Of a DNA stretch of 7,422 nt, positions 6,643 through 7,422 are shown one piece after another (positions within the stretch are counted from its first letter, which is position 1; every line of letters starts with the position of its first letter). The DNA is from an uncultured Bacteroidales bacterium (GTDB lineage: Bacteria; Bacteroidota; Bacteroidia; Bacteroidales; UBA932). Made by a program: the position numbers and the translations under genes. The notes under the pieces were generated by a model, which was not told the origin of the DNA, did not search any database, and saw nothing but the letters and a program-made list of their open reading frames with translations. The stretch lies in assembly GCA_937900465.1 (NCBI GenBank), contig CALCEJ010000104.1, positions 1 through 7,422 of the forward strand, in the 5' to 3' direction.

Positions 6643-6860
6643 TGGACAATCAAAGACACGAAGATACCTTCAATTCCGTGGACGAGGTAATCCAGCGCTA
6701 TGGAGACATCATCAATATGGAGCACCCCGAGCCGCAGCGGCACCCCCGGATGTCGCCCCTCGACCGTGCAGCCCAGTTCGCTCCCTTTGCCGCCCTTTCC
6801 GGCTACGAGGACGTCATTGAGGATACCGCTCAAAAAAACCTCAAAAATTTTGAGGGATAA
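6642..6860 (+). CDS. YolD-like small protein, partner of the Y-family polymerase
   Basis: A 72-residue protein whose core, MSPLDRAAQFAPFAAL (37-52) followed by GYEDVIEDTA, is the hallmark of YolD-like proteins. These are regularly encoded next to Y-family polymerases and have been proposed to act like a UmuD-type partner; the mechanism is not established. The ATG overlaps the polymerase stop codon by one base (TAATG), so translation is likely coupled and the two products made together. The N-terminal region (1-36) is polar, with SVDEVIQRYGDIINMEHP resembling the start of Bacteroidota relatives. The C-terminus stops soon after the core, in a Lys/Asn-rich tail (QKNLKNFEG), and seems shorter than the relatives I remember. 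It ends over an inverted repeat and the -33 box of the tRNA promoter. Confidence 0.82.
   Translation: MDNQRHEDTFNSVDEVIQRYGDIINMEHPEPQRHPRMSPLDRAAQFAPFAALSGYEDVIEDTAQKNLKNFEG
6839..6855. repeat. 17-bp perfect inverted repeat at the end of the YolD-like gene
   Basis: CCTCAAAA (6839-6846) and TTTTGAGG (6848-6855) are perfect inverted copies around a single A. It lies in the last codons of the YolD-like gene and covers the -33 box (6849-6852) of the tRNA promoter. As RNA only a weak A/U-rich hairpin without a U-tract could form, so a terminator is unlikely. It could be a protein-binding site, or chance. Confidence 0.5.
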
Positions 6861-6879
6861 CAAGAAAGTGCTATATTTG
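6849..6879 (+). promoter_or_regulatory. Bacteroidota-type promoter for tRNA-Val
   Basis: TTTG (6849-6852), a 19-bp spacer and TATATTTG (6872-6879) fit the -33/-7 consensus exactly. The predicted start near 6884 leaves a 5' leader of about a dozen bases before the mature tRNA. The -33 box overlaps the end of the YolD-like coding region and the inverted repeat there. Confidence 0.88.
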
Positions 6880-6895
6880 CAGTCCCAAAAACCCC

Positions 6896-6973
6896 AGGGG
6901 CGTAGCTCAGTTGGTTCAGAGCGCTTGAGTCACATTCAAGAGGTCATCGGTTCGACCCCGATCGTCCCTACCA
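6896..6973 (+). tRNA. tRNA-Val, anticodon CAC
   Basis: A full cloverleaf can be folded by eye. The acceptor stem AGGGGCG (6896-6902) pairs with CGTCCCT (6963-6969) with one G-U pair. The D-arm is GCTC/GAGC (6905-6908, 6919-6922). The anticodon stem CTTGA/TCAAG (6924-6928, 6936-6940) holds the loop GTCACAT, with U33 at 6930 and anticodon CAC at 6931-6933, reading the valine codon GUG. The T-arm ATCGG/CCGAT (6946-6950, 6958-6962) encloses TTCGACC. Discriminator A and an encoded CCA (6971-6973) close the gene. A35, C36 and A73 agree with valine identity. Base 32 is G, where a pyrimidine is usual. The gene has its own promoter and terminator, so it forms a single-gene unit. Confidence 0.95.
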
Positions 6974-6978
6974 CCGCG

Positions 6979-7006
6979 CCGTCAGCATACGCTGGCGGTT
7001 TTTTTT
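6979..7006 (+). terminator. Rho-independent terminator after tRNA-Val
   Basis: CCGTCAGC (6979-6986) pairs with GCTGGCGG (6991-6998) in an 8-bp stem with one G-U pair and loop ATAC, followed directly by eight T residues (6999-7006). It lies 5 bp after the encoded CCA. The T-run exists only on the plus strand, so it would not stop transcription arriving from the opposing epimerase gene. Confidence 0.93.
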
Positions 7007-7021
7007 GGGGTCCGGTGCCGA

Positions 7022-7422
7022 TCACAGCAGGGCCAGGCCCAGTCCCGGTGCATCCGGCAGGGTGATCCGGCCTTGCCGGACCGTCATGCCGCGGAAGCGG
7101 TCGTTGCTGATCAGCAGGTTGCCGTCGAGGTCGGCGAAGTCCACTCCGGGCGAAATTTGAGATACCGCCGAAATGCCGCAGGAGGTTTCCGTCATGCAGC
7201 CCAGCATAACCTTCAGCCCTTCTGCCCTGGCATAGGTCATCATCTTTCTGGCCTCCATCAGGCCTCCGCACTTCATCAGTTTGATGTTCACCCCGTTGAA
7301 CACTCCCCGGGCCCGCCGCACGTCTTCCAGGGCCTGTACGCTTTCGTCGCCGAATATGGGCAGGGGACTGCGTTCGGCGAGCCATGCGCTGTCGTCGGGC
7401 CTGTCTTTGGGCAGGGGCTGCT
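7022..7422 (-). CDS. L-Ala-D/L-Glu (dipeptide) epimerase, C-terminal part (start beyond the right edge)
   Basis: The last 132 residues of an enolase-superfamily epimerase of the AEE (YcjG/YkfB) type, a cytoplasmic enzyme that converts L-Ala-D-Glu from murein peptides into L-Ala-L-Glu so it can be degraded. The visible frame starts at QPLPKD, just after the Glu metal ligand expected in EQP. It then shows FGDES with the third metal-binding Asp, and GVNIKLMKCGGL, whose NIK lysine is the catalytic base on one face. MLGCMTETS is followed by FADLDGN, the DxD pair that grips the substrate amino group and marks dipeptide epimerases. ISNDRFRG and a Pro/Gly-rich end, PGLGLALL, follow. The barrel start, including the KxK lysine, is outside the window. 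Leucine codons are almost all CTG (14 of 16), unlike tmk (4 of 25). The gene converges on the tRNA unit. Confidence 0.92.
   Translation of the reverse strand, partial: QPLPKDRPDDSAWLAERSPLPIFGDESVQALEDVRRARGVFNGVNIKLMKCGGLMEARKMMTYARAEGLKVMLGCMTETSCGISAVSQISPGVDFADLDGNLLISNDRFRGMTVRQGRITLPDAPGLGLALL

Noticed and set aside
6892..6900. CCCCAGGGG at the 5' edge of the tRNA as a hairpin
   Set aside because: The single-base loop is too tight, and the GGGG is accounted for by the acceptor stem.
6936..7385. A 149-residue open frame on the minus strand
   Set aside because: It runs through the tRNA and its terminator and is out of frame with the well-supported epimerase.
7007..7422. Attachment-site repeat of the tRNA 3' end
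   Set aside because: Reading this stretch on both strands I saw no second copy of the T-arm/acceptor sequence; any such copy would lie beyond the window.

Overview
The window looks like a chromosomal segment of a Bacteroidales-type bacterium (phylum Bacteroidota) with a fairly GC-rich genome. Two things point there. Two promoters fit the Bacteroidota primary sigma-factor pattern TTTG-N19/20-TAnnTTTG exactly, one before rpsO and one before the tRNA. The proteins also resemble Bacteroidales versions: a kinase with a RapZ C-terminal domain, a DoxX-like protein with a CGCFG motif, and a dipeptidyl-peptidase VI-type NlpC/P60 enzyme. Genus cannot be fixed by eye; a gut lineage such as Rikenellaceae is a guess.

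Layout. The left edge holds the first 17 codons of ribosomal protein S15 (rpsO, minus strand, 1-52) with its own promoter at 117-148. Next on the same strand is a 722-residue gene (136-2304) that fuses three parts: an AmgK-like sugar kinase, a RapZ C-terminal (sensor-like) domain and a MurU-like nucleotidyltransferase. A 38-bp divergent intergenic gap (2305-2342) carries a -7 box for each direction, each only 4-6 bp from the start codon. To the right, five plus-strand genes are packed into an apparent operon (2343-6860): thymidylate kinase, a DoxX/MauE-like membrane protein with a thioredoxin-like tail, an exported SH3b-NlpC/P60 peptidase, a Y-family translesion polymerase and a YolD-like small protein. 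Junctions are a 1-nt overlap, a 3-nt gap, an 11-nt gap and a 1-nt overlap. A tRNA-Val(CAC) gene with its own promoter and a strong terminator follows (6849-7006). The right edge holds the C-terminal part of an L-Ala-D/L-Glu (dipeptide) epimerase on the minus strand, with clearly different leucine codon use.

How the genes may work together. Three genes fit peptidoglycan recycling. The exported NlpC/P60 enzyme would release L-Ala-gamma-D-Glu from stem peptides. The epimerase would turn that dipeptide into L-Ala-L-Glu. The fusion protein would return MurNAc to UDP-MurNAc by the AmgK-MurU route. The other operon genes serve dTTP supply and DNA damage tolerance. The most unusual object is the three-part fusion: a domain that senses amino-sugar phosphate in RapZ sits between the two catalytic steps of the MurNAc salvage pathway.
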